Of a stretch of 64,000 nucleotides of DNA, positions 50,577-59,458 are shown piece after piece. The stretch lies in NCBI RefSeq assembly GCF_019669965.1, contig NZ_AP019781.1, forward strand, positions 1,054,001 through 1,118,000. Reading direction: 5' to 3'. The DNA is from Methanoculleus chikugoensis. Its GTDB lineage: Archaea; Halobacteriota; Methanomicrobia; Methanomicrobiales; Methanoculleaceae. Position 1 is the first letter of the stretch. Every line of letters begins with the position of its first letter. A program made the translations under genes and the position numbers. The notes beneath the pieces were generated by a model. The model made no database searches and was not told where the DNA came from. It saw only the letters and a list, made by a program, of their open reading frames with translations.

Positions 50577-52220
50577 ATGCGGAGTGAGAAGGTAAAGACT
50601 GGCTACCAGCGTGCTCCGAACCGGGCGCTGCTCAGGTCGCTCGGCGTCACCGACCGTGAGATGGACCAGCCCTTCATCGGGATAGCAAACGCGTATAACA
50701 CGATCGTCCCCGGGCACATCCACCTCCGGTCCCTCTCGCAGAAGGTGCAGGAGGGTGTCGCGGCCGCGGGCGGCGTGGCGTTCGAGTTCGGGACCATCGG
50801 CATCTGCGACGGGATCGCGATGGGCCACGAGGGGATGCGCTACTCGCTCCCGTCACGGGAGAACATCGCCGACGCCGTTGAACTGATGGCCGAGGCGCAC
50901 CGGTTCGACGGCCTGGTCTGCATCGGAACCTGCGACAAGATCGTCCCCGGCATGCTGATGGCGGCGGTGCGGTGCAACGTCCCGACGATCGTCGTCACCG
51001 GCGGCCCGATGCTCCCCGGCTACGCGGCGGGCCGCGAACTCTCCCTCATCGACGTCTTCGAGGGCGTGGGCCGCGTCGCGGCCGGGACGATGAGCGAGGA
51101 GGAACTCGGGGAGCTCGAGTGCGCGGCGATGCCCGGGTGCGGCAGCTGCCAGGGGCTCTATACCGCAAACACCATGGCGTGCGTGACCGAGGCGCTCGGC
51201 CTCTCCCTCCCGGGAACCGCTGCCATCCCCGCAGTCGACGCCGCAAAACTCCGCATAGCCCGTGAGAGCGGGGAGCGGGCGGTCGGCATCGTCCGGGAGG
51301 GTATCCGCCCGCGGGATATCGTCACCCCGACAAGTCTCAAGAACGCCATCCGGGTGGACATGGCGCTCGGGGGATCGTCGAACACGGTGCTCCACCTGAT
51401 GGCCGTCGCCCGGGAGGCGGGTGTTCCCCTCGATCTTGAGACCTTCAACAGCCTCGGTGAAGAGACCCCGCACATCTGCCACATGCAGCCCGGCGGACCG
51501 CACTCGATGCTCGCCCTCTACCGGGCCGGAGGGATCCCTGCGGTCCTGAAGATGCTCGAGCGTTACCTCGACGACGCACCGACGGTATCGGGCCGGTCGA
51601 TCCTTGAGATCGCGGGAGACGCGCGGGTCGCCGACCCGGAGGTGATCCGGACGGCCGACGCCCCCGTCAGCCCCGCTGGCGGCCTCAAGATCGTGCGAGG
51701 AACGCTCGCCCCCGACGGCGCCGTCGTCAAGTGCGCCGCCGTCCCGGAGGCGATGTGGCGGCACCGGGGGCCGGCACGGGTCTACGACGGTGAAGAGGCA
51801 GCGATGGAGGCGATCCTCCATCGCGAGATTGCGGAGGGCGACGTCATCGTGATCCGGTACGAGGGGCCGCGGGGAGGGCCCGGAATGCCCGAGATGCTCT
51901 CGCCGACATCCGCACTGATGGGCCTCGGCTACGCCCGGGTCGCCCTGGTGACGGACGGCCGCTTCTCGGGCGGCACCCGGGGGCCGTGCATCGGGCACAT
52001 TGCTCCCGAGGCCGCGGTCGGCGGGCCGATCGCCCTCGTCGAGGACGGCGACGAGATCGCGATCGATCTCTACGAAAAGAGCCTCGACCTCGCTGTAGAG
52101 AGAGCGACCCTCGAAGAGCGGCGGAAGGCCTGGAAGCCGCCGCAAAAACGGCTTACCGGCGTGCTCGCCCGCTACGCGCAGACCGTGGAGCAGGCGAACC
52201 TCGGCGCCGTCCAGAGGTGA
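50577..52220 (+). CDS. ilvD: Dihydroxy-acid dehydratase, 547 aa
   Basis: Fe-S dehydratase of branched-chain amino acid synthesis. Cluster cysteines are in [10 protein letters not shown] and [16 protein letters not shown], and further family segments are [12 protein letters not shown] and [15 protein letters not shown] near the C terminus. The length is slightly shorter than bacterial forms and usual for archaea. ATG at 50577 follows GAGG by six bases; the open frame upstream of it runs through repeat-derived DNA and is not used. Confidence 0.96.
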   Translation: MRSEKVKTGYQRAPNRALLRSLGVTDREMDQPFIGIANAYNTIVPGHIHLRSLSQKVQEGVAAAGGVAFEFGTIGICDGIAMGHEGMRYSLPSRENIADAVELMAEAHRFDGLVCIGTCDKIVPGMLMAAVRCNVPTIVVTGGPMLPGYAAGRELSLIDVFEGVGRVAAGTMSEEELGELECAAMPGCGSCQGLYTANTMACVTEALGLSLPGTAAIPAVDAAKLRIARESGERAVGIVREGIRPRDIVTPTSLKNAIRVDMALGGSSNTVLHLMAVAREAGVPLDLETFNSLGEETPHICHMQPGGPHSMLALYRAGGIPAVLKMLERYLDDAPTVSGRSILEIAGDARVADPEVIRTADAPVSPAGGLKIVRGTLAPDGAVVKCAAVPEAMWRHRGPARVYDGEEAAMEAILHREIAEGDVIVIRYEGPRGGPGMPEMLSPTSALMGLGYARVALVTDGRFSGGTRGPCIGHIAPEAAVGGPIALVEDGDEIAIDLYEKSLDLAVERATLEERRKAWKPPQKRLTGVLARYAQTVEQANLGAVQR

Positions 52221-52463
52221 CCTCGTCTCCGGGAGGGGGAGCGCATACTCTCCGCCGGGCGCCGCGATCCCGGCGGAGAGCACCTTTTTAACAAACCGGT
52301 TCGGTTAAACGGATTTACCCGGACATGATGGCGCACTCGCTGCTCCGCGCCTCGCTCCTTGCACCGGTGCCCGGGGCTGCTCTGGTTCCCCTGCCCCCAT
52401 CCAGGGGCTGGATGGCCGTTTTTCTCCCGCTTTGCTGCTGCAATTTTTCCAGAGATTCCAAAG

Positions 52464-52478
52464 AACTATATTTTTTAA
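52464..52478 (+). promoter_or_regulatory. TATA box upstream of the carbonic anhydrase gene
   Basis: AACTATATTTTTTAAA at about 52465-52480 is the strongest TATA-like sequence in the 334-base gap between ilvD and the carbonic anhydrase gene and would give a leader of about 60 bases. Elsewhere in the gap, AAACCGGTTCGGTTAAAC (52294-52311) has short internal inverted repeats; nothing else is identifiable. Confidence 0.55.
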
Positions 52479-52554
52479 ACCCCTGGACATAACTCTCCTT
52501 TCGGGCGTACCCATCCGGGCGCCCATATCATTACATTATTCACGGAGCACACGA

Positions 52555-53136
52555 ATGATTGACAGATTTATTGAGGGTAACAAAAACTTCCTGGAAGATG
52601 ATTTTAAAAAGAATCCCGATCATTACGGCCCGCTTGCCTCAGATCAACACCCGGTGGTCCTCTGGATCGGGTGCTCAGACTCGCGAGTAGACCCTGAACG
52701 CATCACGGGTTCCAGGGCCGGCGAGATCTTCGTCCAGCGCAACATCGGCAACATTGTCCCGGTTCACGACTGGAACTTCGCGACCGTGCTCGAGTACGCG
52801 GTCAACCACCTCAGAGTCGGGGATATCGTCATCTGCGGGCACTCGGACTGCGGCGCCATAAAGGGGCTCGACCAGGAGAGTGACGATGCGTACATCCCGC
52901 TCTGGCTCAACAACGCAAAAGAGGCGAAGCGCCGCGTTGAGTGCCGGATGCAGGTGCCGCAAACCCCTGAAGAAGAGAAGATCTGGCAGAGGCTCGTCGA
53001 GATCGAGAACGTCGGCCTGCAACTCGAGCACCTCCGCACCTACCCGCCGGTCATGGCCGCAGAAAAAGAGGGACGGGTCCGGCTTCATGGCCTTTACTTC
53101 GACCTTGCGACCGGCGAACTGAAGAAGATATTTTAA
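52555..53136 (+). CDS. Beta-class carbonic anhydrase, 193 aa
   Basis: Zinc enzyme for CO2/bicarbonate exchange in the cytosol, useful to a CO2-reducing methanogen. Zinc ligands: C40 in GCSDSRV with the D42-R44 dyad, then the histidine and cysteine in CGHSDCGA. The length fits the compact archaeal and plant-like beta class. The ATG at 52555 is eight bases after CGGAG. The 3' end overlaps that of the convergent thioredoxin-fold gene by four bases. Confidence 0.95.
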   Translation: MIDRFIEGNKNFLEDDFKKNPDHYGPLASDQHPVVLWIGCSDSRVDPERITGSRAGEIFVQRNIGNIVPVHDWNFATVLEYAVNHLRVGDIVICGHSDCGAIKGLDQESDDAYIPLWLNNAKEAKRRVECRMQVPQTPEEEKIWQRLVEIENVGLQLEHLRTYPPVMAAEKEGRVRLHGLYFDLATGELKKIF

Positions 53137-53477
53137 GACTCTTCCAGTGCATAATCAATCTCTTCTTTTATCAGGTCGAGCGAGACCCTCCCGATCGACG
53201 TGAGCCTGCCGTTGACCAGGATGATCGGGATGGGCGGGTGGCGCTCCTCGATGATCTCTCTCACGTAGTCGGGCATCTCCTCGTCGATCAATGTCATCCG
53301 CACCTCGACTGTATCGCCGTAGAGGTCGAGGAGCTCGTCGCGCAGCGCGCTGATGGCGTTTATCAGGTTGTTCGAGGGATAACAGGTCTCGAGTCCGCAG
53401 GATCTCGTCTCGTCGCAGGGAAACGGACCGCACTCGGACTCTTCGAGCCCGACAATCTCAACTGTCACTTCAGCCAT
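53133..53477 (-). CDS. Small cysteine-rich thioredoxin-fold-like protein, 114 aa
   Basis: The N terminus has a cysteine cluster (C17, C21, C27, C32 in ECGPFPCDETRSC and LETC), unlike a simple CxxC redox pair. The remainder (VEVRMTLIDEEMPDYVREII, IPIILVNGRLTSIGRV) follows the strand-helix-strand plan of YuzD-like thioredoxin folds. The cysteines could bind an Fe-S cluster or other metal. No specific function can be assigned. It lies 28 bases downstream of the iron-sulfur flavoprotein gene on the same strand, so a shared redox role is plausible. Confidence 0.7.
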   Translation of the reverse strand: MAEVTVEIVGLEESECGPFPCDETRSCGLETCYPSNNLINAISALRDELLDLYGDTVEVRMTLIDEEMPDYVREIIEERHPPIPIILVNGRLTSIGRVSLDLIKEEIDYALEES

Positions 53478-53505
53478 GCATCATCGGTGGGGAACGGATG
53501 CTATA

Positions 53506-54390
53506 TTATCTTTCGTTTCGGGGCGCGAGGAGCGCGGAGAGCGCCGCCCGGACGCCGTCTTCAGCCCCGCCGATCGTTTCCACGTCTCTCGCCCGATCGA
53601 GATCGCCGATCAGCACCGGGTCGGCGGGACGGATGCCCAGGTTCTCCATGAACATCCCCACCACCCTCGTTACGCAGACAAAGGGTTCGCTCCCCCGCCG
53701 TCCCGCGACGGCGACGAGCAGGCCCCGGGCGCGCACTTCCTTCCCCAGGATCTTCTCCCGGGCATGAAGCCACTGGCAGCGATCCATCGCCGCCTTGAGA
53801 GCCGCCGGGACGGTGCCGGTGTAGACGGGGGTGCATACGACGATCACGGAAGCGGCCTCAAGCGCCCGGATGATCGGGGGCATATCGTCCTCGACCGGGC
53901 AGTAGCCCTGGTCGTAGCAGACGTAGCAGCCGATGCACGGGCGGATATCCATCTCCTGCAGGTAGAAGACCCGGGACGTGAGGCCTGATTGTGCGGCCTC
54001 GTCGTCGCACCACGACGCAATCTTTGCGGAGTTCCCGAACCGGCGCGGGCTCCCCTGCAGGATGACGACGTCGGCCGTGCCGGTGCCCGGGAGCGGGCGG
54101 GTGAAGACCCGTGATCGGGTATAGAGATGAGGGCGGGACGTCACGTCGTGCGCGAGCCGGGCGAAGACGATCTCCGCCGCCTTCCTGGTATCGAAGAGGG
54201 TTCCTAGGCGTCCACTCTCGTAGGTGTTGATAGCGTAGGTGTAGACCGTCTCGGTGCCGCGAAGGACCTCGACGGTATACCGTATCATGCCCGGGTAGAT
54301 CTCCCCCAGGTCGTCGCGGACAAGCCTGAGCGTGAACGTCCCTTCAGATGTCTCGATGTCCTGGATCTTCTCCGCCGCGCTCTCGCTCAT
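53506..54390 (-). CDS. Iron-sulfur flavoprotein with an extra N-terminal domain, 294 aa
   Basis: The C-terminal 185 residues are an FMN-binding flavodoxin-fold domain of the iron-sulfur flavoprotein family: phosphate loop GSPRRFGNS (113-121) and a compact cluster motif C152-x2-C155-x2-C158-x5-C164 in CIGCYVCYDQGYC, followed by TPVYTGTVPA. Methanogen ISFs take part in oxygen and peroxide defence. Residues 1-105 form an additional alpha/beta domain (DDLGEIYPGMIRYTVEVLRG..) that usual ISFs of about 190 residues lack; I do not recognise it. Confidence 0.85.
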   Translation of the reverse strand: MSESAAEKIQDIETSEGTFTLRLVRDDLGEIYPGMIRYTVEVLRGTETVYTYAINTYESGRLGTLFDTRKAAEIVFARLAHDVTSRPHLYTRSRVFTRPLPGTGTADVVILQGSPRRFGNSAKIASWCDDEAAQSGLTSRVFYLQEMDIRPCIGCYVCYDQGYCPVEDDMPPIIRALEAASVIVVCTPVYTGTVPAALKAAMDRCQWLHAREKILGKEVRARGLLVAVAGRRGSEPFVCVTRVVGMFMENLGIRPADPVLIGDLDRARDVETIGGAEDGVRAALSALLAPRNER

Positions 54391-54497
54391 TGTGTGTCAT
54401 CTCACGCCCGGCCGCCTTCAACATTTCGGGGCGATGAAGCCCCGCCGTTTCGGGTTTCCTGCAGGGGTGCGGGGGCGGGCGCTCGATCCGTCATTAC

Positions 54498-54508
54498 CGT
54501 TAATAAGG
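54498..54508 (+). promoter_or_regulatory. TATA-like promoter of carAB
   Basis: CCGTTAATAAGG at about 54497-54508, 30 bases before the carA ATG, compatible with a very short leader or leaderless transcript. Confidence 0.45.
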
Positions 54509-54535
54509 AATCTGATCCACATGGTATGGTAATTC

Positions 54536-55591
54536 ATGAAGGCGGTTCTGGGTCTTGAAGACGGAACATCTGTTGTGGGAGATGGTTTTGGCGTTGAGGG
54601 GACATGTTCCGGCGAACTCGTCTTCACAACGCAGATGACCGGTTACATGGAGGCATTGACCGACCCCAGTTATGCCGGGCAGGTTTTAATGTTTACGTAT
54701 CCCCTCATCGGGAATTATGGTGTAGACCGGCAGAATTTTGAGAGTTCGAAGGTTCACCCGCAGGGCTGCGTCGCGCGCGAGATCGCACGCGTTCCCGCGG
54801 CACGACCCTCGGTTGCAGAATATTTTGAAGAGAACGGCCTTCTCGGGATATCGGGCGTCGATACCCGCAGCCTGACGATAAAGACCCGGACGGTCGGCAC
54901 GCTCAAGGCGTCGCTCATCGTCGGGAGCGACGATGGGGACGAGGCGGTCAGGCGCGCCCGGGCAGCACCCCCGATCGGTGACGTCGACCTCATCGGGAGC
55001 GTCTCCTGCCCCGAGCCTTACCGGATCGCCGGTTCCGGAAAGCGGATCGCCGTCATCGATCTCGGGGTGAAGCGGCACATTCTTGAGAGCCTCGGCCGCC
55101 GGGGCGCCGATATTCACGTCTTCCCGCACACCGCAGCACCGGACGAGGTGATGGCGGCAAAACCCGACGCACTCTTCGTCGGCAACGGCCCCGGCGACCC
55201 GAGGAGGGCGACGCACGCCATCCGGTGCGTCCGCGACCTCGCCGGCGAGGTGCCGATCATCGGCATCTGCATGGGCATCCAGGTGACCGCTCTTGCGCTC
55301 GGCGCCGAGACCTACAAGATGAAGTTCGGACACCGGGGGGCGAACCAGCCGGTCCGCTACAGGGACGGGAGCATCTCCATCACCACGCAGAACCACGGGT
55401 TCGCGGTGGACGAAGAGACCCTGCCCGAGGGCTGCACGGTCTCGTACCGGAACGTGAACGACGGCACTATCGAGGGGTTCGAGAACAGTGACCTCAATAT
55501 CACCTGCGTCCAGTTCCACCCGGAGGCGCACGGCGGCCCCCGGGACACTGAGATGCGCTTCTTTGACCGCATATACAGGGAGATTCCGTAA
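54536..55591 (+). CDS. carA: Carbamoyl-phosphate synthase small subunit, 351 aa
   Basis: Glutaminase subunit that passes ammonia to CarB. The N-terminal domain begins KAVLGLEDGTSVVGDGFG. The class I amidotransferase domain has the nucleophile in IGICMGIQ, KFGHRGANQPV and the catalytic histidine in FHPEAHGGPRDT. The length is slightly shorter than bacterial CarA. The stop overlaps the carB start by one base (TAATG). Confidence 0.97.
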   Translation: MKAVLGLEDGTSVVGDGFGVEGTCSGELVFTTQMTGYMEALTDPSYAGQVLMFTYPLIGNYGVDRQNFESSKVHPQGCVAREIARVPAARPSVAEYFEENGLLGISGVDTRSLTIKTRTVGTLKASLIVGSDDGDEAVRRARAAPPIGDVDLIGSVSCPEPYRIAGSGKRIAVIDLGVKRHILESLGRRGADIHVFPHTAAPDEVMAAKPDALFVGNGPGDPRRATHAIRCVRDLAGEVPIIGICMGIQVTALALGAETYKMKFGHRGANQPVRYRDGSISITTQNHGFAVDEETLPEGCTVSYRNVNDGTIEGFENSDLNITCVQFHPEAHGGPRDTEMRFFDRIYREIP

Positions 55592-58500
55592 TGCCGAAGA
55601 AATCTCATATCAAGAAAGTTCTTATCATCGGCTCCGGCCCCATCCAGATCGGGCAGGCGGCCGAGTTTGACTTCTCGGGGTCGCAGGCCTGCCGCGCGCT
55701 CCGGGAGGAGGGGGTCGAGGTCGTCCTCGTGAACTCGAACCCCGCGACGATCCAGACCGACCCCGATACGGCGGACGTCATCTACATCGAGCCTCTGAAG
55801 GCCGAACTCGTCGCGAAGATCATCGCAAAAGAGAAGCCTGACGGGATCCTGAGCGGGATGGGCGGCCAGACCGGCCTCAACATGACCGCGGAACTCGCGG
55901 AGATGGGTGCGCTCGAGGGTGTCGAGATCCTGGGCACACCGCTCGAGGCGATCTACCGGGGCGAAGACCGCGAACAGTTCCGCGACCTGATGAACGCCAT
56001 CGGCGAACCCGTCCCCCGGAGCATGATTCTCGAGCACATGAACCAGATCGACGAGGCGATCCGCGAGGTCGGTCTCCCGGCGATCATCCGGCCGGCATAC
56101 ACCCTGGGCGGCTCCGGCGGCGGCGTGGCGCACACGCCCGAGGAGATGCGGCGGATATGCGAGCTCGGGCTCGCCCGCTCCCGGATTCACCAGGTGCTCG
56201 TGGAAGAGAGCGTCGCCGGGTGGAAGGAGATCGAGTTCGAGGTGATGCGGGACGCGGCCGACACCTGCATCATCGTCTGCGGTATGGAGAACGTCGACCC
56301 GATGGGCGTCCACACCGGCGAGAGCGTCGTCGTTGCGCCCATCCTCACCCTGCGGGACGACGAGTTCCAGACGCTCCGGACCGCCGCGATAAAGATCATC
56401 CGGGCGCTCGACGTCCAGGGCGGGTGCAACATCCAGTTCGCCTACCGTGACGGCGATTACCGGATCATCGAGGTGAACCCCCGGGTCTCGCGGTCGTCCG
56501 CGCTCGCCTCCAAGGCGACCGGCTACCCGATCGCCCGGGTCGCGGCAAAGATCGCGATCGGGCTTCGGCTCGACGAGATCATGAACCCCGTGACCGGCGT
56601 CACCCCGGCATCCTTCGAGCCCGCCATCGACTACGTAGTGGTGAAGGTGCCCCGGTGGCCGTTCGATAAGTTCAAGTCGGCGGACCGGACGCTCACGACG
56701 GCGATGAAGAGCACCGGCGAGGTGATGGCGATCGGGCGGACGGTCGAGGAGGCGTTCAAGAAGGCGCTCCGGTCGCTCGACAACGACATGCAGCGGCACA
56801 CGAACCCGAGCGAAATCCGGATGATCCTGACGTCCCCGACGGACGAGCGGTTCGGGTGCCTCTTCGATGCCTTCCGCGTGGGGTTCACGGTCGAGGAGGT
56901 TGCCGGCCTCACGGCGATCGCGCCGTTCTTCCTTGAAAAGGTCAAGAACATCGTCGACCTCGAGCGGAAGCTCGAGACCGATTTCGAACCGGAGGACGTC
57001 AGAGTCGCCCGGCGCCACGGTTTCTCGGACGAAGATCTCCTGGCGCTGACGAAGAAGACCGCCGCCGAGATCGAGGCTCTCTCCGGAACGCCGACCTACA
57101 AGATGGTGGACACCTGCGCCGCCGAGTTCCCGGCGACGACGCCCTACTTCTACTCCACCTGGGAGGAGGAGTGCGAGATCGCCCGGAACGGTGCGAAGAA
57201 GGTGCTGATCCTCGGTTCCGGGCCGATCCGGATCGGCCAGGGGATCGAGTTCGACTACTGCACCGTCCACGCGGTGATGGCGTTGCGCGAGGAAGAGGGG
57301 ATCGAGGTCCATATCGTCAACAACAACCCCGAGACGGTCTCGACCGACGCCGACACCTCCGATCGACTCTTCTTTGAGCCGATGCAGCTTGAGGACGTCA
57401 TGAACATCCTCAAGAAGGACGATTACTACGGCGTTATGGTCCAGTTCGGCGGCCAGAACTCGGTGAACCTGGCCGTGCCGCTGGAGGCGGAGATCAAGCG
57501 TCTCGGTCTGCCGACGAAGATCCTCGGCACGTCGCCCGACGCCATGGACGCGGCGGAAGACCGCGACCGGTTCAGCCGGCTCCTTGCCCGGCTCGAGATC
57601 CCGAGCCCGGCGAACAGTTCCGCCTACTCGGAGGAGGAGGCGCGGAGGATGGCCGGGGAGATCGGCTACCCGGTGCTGGTCAGGCCGTCCTACGTCCTCG
57701 GCGGGCGGGCGATGGAACTCGTCCACGACGAGACCGAACTCGAGAGTTACATCAAGGAGGCCGTCCGGGTGAGCCGGAAGCACCCGGTGCTGATCGACTC
57801 CTTCCTCCAGAGTGCCGTCGAGATCGACGTCGATGCAGTCTGTGACGGGACGGATGTCCTGATCGGCGGCATCATGGAACACATCGAGTGGGCCGGCGTC
57901 CATTCCGGCGACTCGGCCTGCGTCATACCGTCGCAGTCCCTCTCCCCTTCGGTGATCGCGCGGGTGCGGGACTACACGAAGAAGATCGCTCTCGGCCTCG
58001 GGGTCGTCGGGCTGATCAACATCCAGTATGCCGTCAGGAACGACGTGGTCTACGTGCTCGAGGCGAACCCGCGTGCGAGCCGGACGGTGCCGTTCGTCGC
58101 GAAGGCGACGGGCATCGCGCTCGCGAAGATCGCGGCGAAGGTGATGGTGGGGCACAAGCTCGCCGATATGGGTGTCGCCGCGCCCGAGATCGAGCATGTT
58201 GCGGTCAAAGAGGTGCTCCTGCCCTTCAACAAACTCCCCGGCGTCGACACCGTGCTCGGGCCGGAGATGAAGAGCACCGGCGAGGTGATGGGGATCGATT
58301 ACGACTTCGGCCGCGCCTACTACAAGGCGTGCACCGCCGCGGACAATACCCTGCCGACGACGGGAAATATCTTCATCTCGGTGACGGACGAACAGAAGGA
58401 GGAACTCCTGCCGGTTGCCCGGAAACTCCGAGAACTCGGCCTCTCGCTCTACGGCACGAGCGGGACGGTCGACTTCCTCACCCAGAACGGCGTCGAGGCG

Positions 58501-58761
58501 AACCTGGTGCGGAAGGTCCAGGAAGGATCCCCGAACGTCATCGATGCGATGCGTTCCGGCAACATCCGGCTGATCATCAACACCCCGGCGGACAAGGCGT
58601 CCCGGCAGGATCACATCCAGATCATGCGCGCCGCCGTCGATTACGGCATCCCCTACATCACCACGCTCCAGGCGGCGCGGGCGGCGGCGATGGCGATCGA
58701 CGCCATCAAGCGCGAGGAGATCACCCTCGAACCGCTCGGGCACTATCACGGGCTGGCGTAA
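55591..58761 (+). CDS. carB: Carbamoyl-phosphate synthase large subunit, 1056 aa
   Basis: Makes carbamoyl phosphate from bicarbonate, ammonia and two ATP for arginine and pyrimidine synthesis. It has the usual duplicated ATP-grasp halves: the first begins with IIGSGPIQIGQAAEFDFSG, the second near residue 535 with LILGSGPIRIGQGIEFDYC. Each has its own glycine-rich loop (TLGGSGGGVA and VLGGRAMELV regions). The C-terminal MGS-like allosteric domain ends the protein. Undivided CarB is present here, unlike some methanogens in which the subunit is split in two genes. Confidence 0.98.
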   Translation: MPKKSHIKKVLIIGSGPIQIGQAAEFDFSGSQACRALREEGVEVVLVNSNPATIQTDPDTADVIYIEPLKAELVAKIIAKEKPDGILSGMGGQTGLNMTAELAEMGALEGVEILGTPLEAIYRGEDREQFRDLMNAIGEPVPRSMILEHMNQIDEAIREVGLPAIIRPAYTLGGSGGGVAHTPEEMRRICELGLARSRIHQVLVEESVAGWKEIEFEVMRDAADTCIIVCGMENVDPMGVHTGESVVVAPILTLRDDEFQTLRTAAIKIIRALDVQGGCNIQFAYRDGDYRIIEVNPRVSRSSALASKATGYPIARVAAKIAIGLRLDEIMNPVTGVTPASFEPAIDYVVVKVPRWPFDKFKSADRTLTTAMKSTGEVMAIGRTVEEAFKKALRSLDNDMQRHTNPSEIRMILTSPTDERFGCLFDAFRVGFTVEEVAGLTAIAPFFLEKVKNIVDLERKLETDFEPEDVRVARRHGFSDEDLLALTKKTAAEIEALSGTPTYKMVDTCAAEFPATTPYFYSTWEEECEIARNGAKKVLILGSGPIRIGQGIEFDYCTVHAVMALREEEGIEVHIVNNNPETVSTDADTSDRLFFEPMQLEDVMNILKKDDYYGVMVQFGGQNSVNLAVPLEAEIKRLGLPTKILGTSPDAMDAAEDRDRFSRLLARLEIPSPANSSAYSEEEARRMAGEIGYPVLVRPSYVLGGRAMELVHDETELESYIKEAVRVSRKHPVLIDSFLQSAVEIDVDAVCDGTDVLIGGIMEHIEWAGVHSGDSACVIPSQSLSPSVIARVRDYTKKIALGLGVVGLINIQYAVRNDVVYVLEANPRASRTVPFVAKATGIALAKIAAKVMVGHKLADMGVAAPEIEHVAVKEVLLPFNKLPGVDTVLGPEMKSTGEVMGIDYDFGRAYYKACTAADNTLPTTGNIFISVTDEQKEELLPVARKLRELGLSLYGTSGTVDFLTQNGVEANLVRKVQEGSPNVIDAMRSGNIRLIINTPADKASRQDHIQIMRAAVDYGIPYITTLQAARAAAMAIDAIKREEITLEPLGHYHGLA

Positions 58762-58774
58762 TCCAGGATCTTAC

Positions 58775-58793
58775 CGCCCTTTCTTTTTCTTCC
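58775..58793 (+). terminator. Pyrimidine-rich terminator after carB
   Basis: CCCTTTCTTTTTCTTCC begins about 17 bases after the carB stop codon and just before the repeat arrays. Confidence 0.45.
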
Positions 58794-58813
58794 GGTGTTC
58801 TCATCTAGTTCGG

Positions 58814-59084
58814 CTCACGCGAAGTGCGACGTTCCGCAAGGAACGGAGCATGAGCACCGCAAGGTGCGAAGTGCGATGGTTCGTAAGAACCGGAGTTCGA
58901 GCCTCGAAGGCGCGAAGGACGACGGGCCGAAAGGCCGGAGTTTGAGCCCCGAAGGTGCGAAGTGCGACGGGCCGAAAGGCCGGAGTTTGAGCCCCGAAGG
59001 TGCGAAGGACGACGGTTTGTAAAACTGGAGTGCGAGTTGGGCTACTATCCACTAATCTTCGCGTTTTTCGCGGCTTCGCGTGAG
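58814..59084 (+). repeat. Hairpin array (repeat family 2), array 3 with terminal inverted repeats
   Basis: Bounded by perfect 11-base inverted repeats CTCACGCGAAG (58814-58824) and CTTCGCGTGAG (59074-59084). Between them paired arms alternate with constant linkers: CGTTCC/GGAACG, CACC/GGTG, GGTTC/GAACC, CC/GG, GGGCC/GGCC(twice), GCCCC/GGTGC (one mismatch, twice) and GGTTT/AAACT. Linkers are CGAAGTGCGA or CGAAGGACGA and GGAG(c/t)(a/t)TGAG-like sequences. The unit pair repeats with a period of 42-46 bases. Confidence 0.85.
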
Positions 59085-59109
59085 CTGGTTGTAGGCAGAA
59101 TGATGCAAT

Positions 59110-59347
59110 CTCACGCGAAGAACGCGAAGCCGCGAAGTGCGACGTTCCGTAGGAACGGAACTTGAGAAACCCGAAGGGTTTCGAAGTGCGACCTCCCCTG
59201 TGGGGAGGGAGCATGAGCACCGTAAGGTGCGAAGTGCGACGTTCCATAGGAACGGAGCTTGAGCACCGTAAGGTGCGAAGTGTGACATTCCACAGAGACG
59301 TCGTTCTGAATGGTGCTCAAGCTCGCTACGCTCGCTCTTCGCGTGAG
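59110..59347 (+). repeat. Hairpin array (repeat family 2), array 4 with terminal inverted repeats
   Basis: Bounded by CTCACGCGAAG (59110-59120) and CTTCGCGTGAG (59337-59347). Arms in order: CGTTCC/GGAACG, AAACCC/GGGTTT, CCTCCCC/GGGGAGG, CACC/GGTG, CGTTCC/GGAACG and CACC/GGTG. The end is more degenerate (GCTCAAGCTCGCTACGCTCG). Together with array 3 it occupies nearly all the 697-base gap between the convergent carB and betaine-transporter genes; 59348-59458 shows nothing more. Confidence 0.85.
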
Positions 59348-59458
59348 ACTGCATCGGTTCCCGGCGCTGAAAACACCTCTGTCAGAGGTCACACTGCCTG
59401 CGGTTAGCAACGCAGCATCAGGCGGTTGCGTGGGAACCTTCTGCAAAAAAAGAGGGGT

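Noticed and set aside
52294-52311. Short inverted repeat AAACCGGTTCGGTTAAAC as a defined operator
   Set aside because: Located about 75 bases after ilvD and 170 bases before the carbonic anhydrase TATA box; overlapping short repeats could be chance and no second copy was found in the window.
55357-58749. 1130-codon open frame on the minus strand opposite carB
   Set aside because: carB is complete and unmistakable on the plus strand; long antisense frames are expected from GC-rich codon usage. The antisense protein is rich in R, D, H and V without domains.
58795-59022. Open frame through array 3 encoding a repetitive peptide (units like GPKGRSLSPEGAK)
   Set aside because: The frame stays open because the array period there is 42 bases, a multiple of three. 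It has no ribosome-binding site, contains the hairpin units and terminal repeat, and breaks where the period changes.
58814-59347. Possible CRISPR array
   Set aside because: The constant parts are only about 10 bases, the variable parts are self-complementary rather than unique spacers, the period varies, and no cas genes are present.
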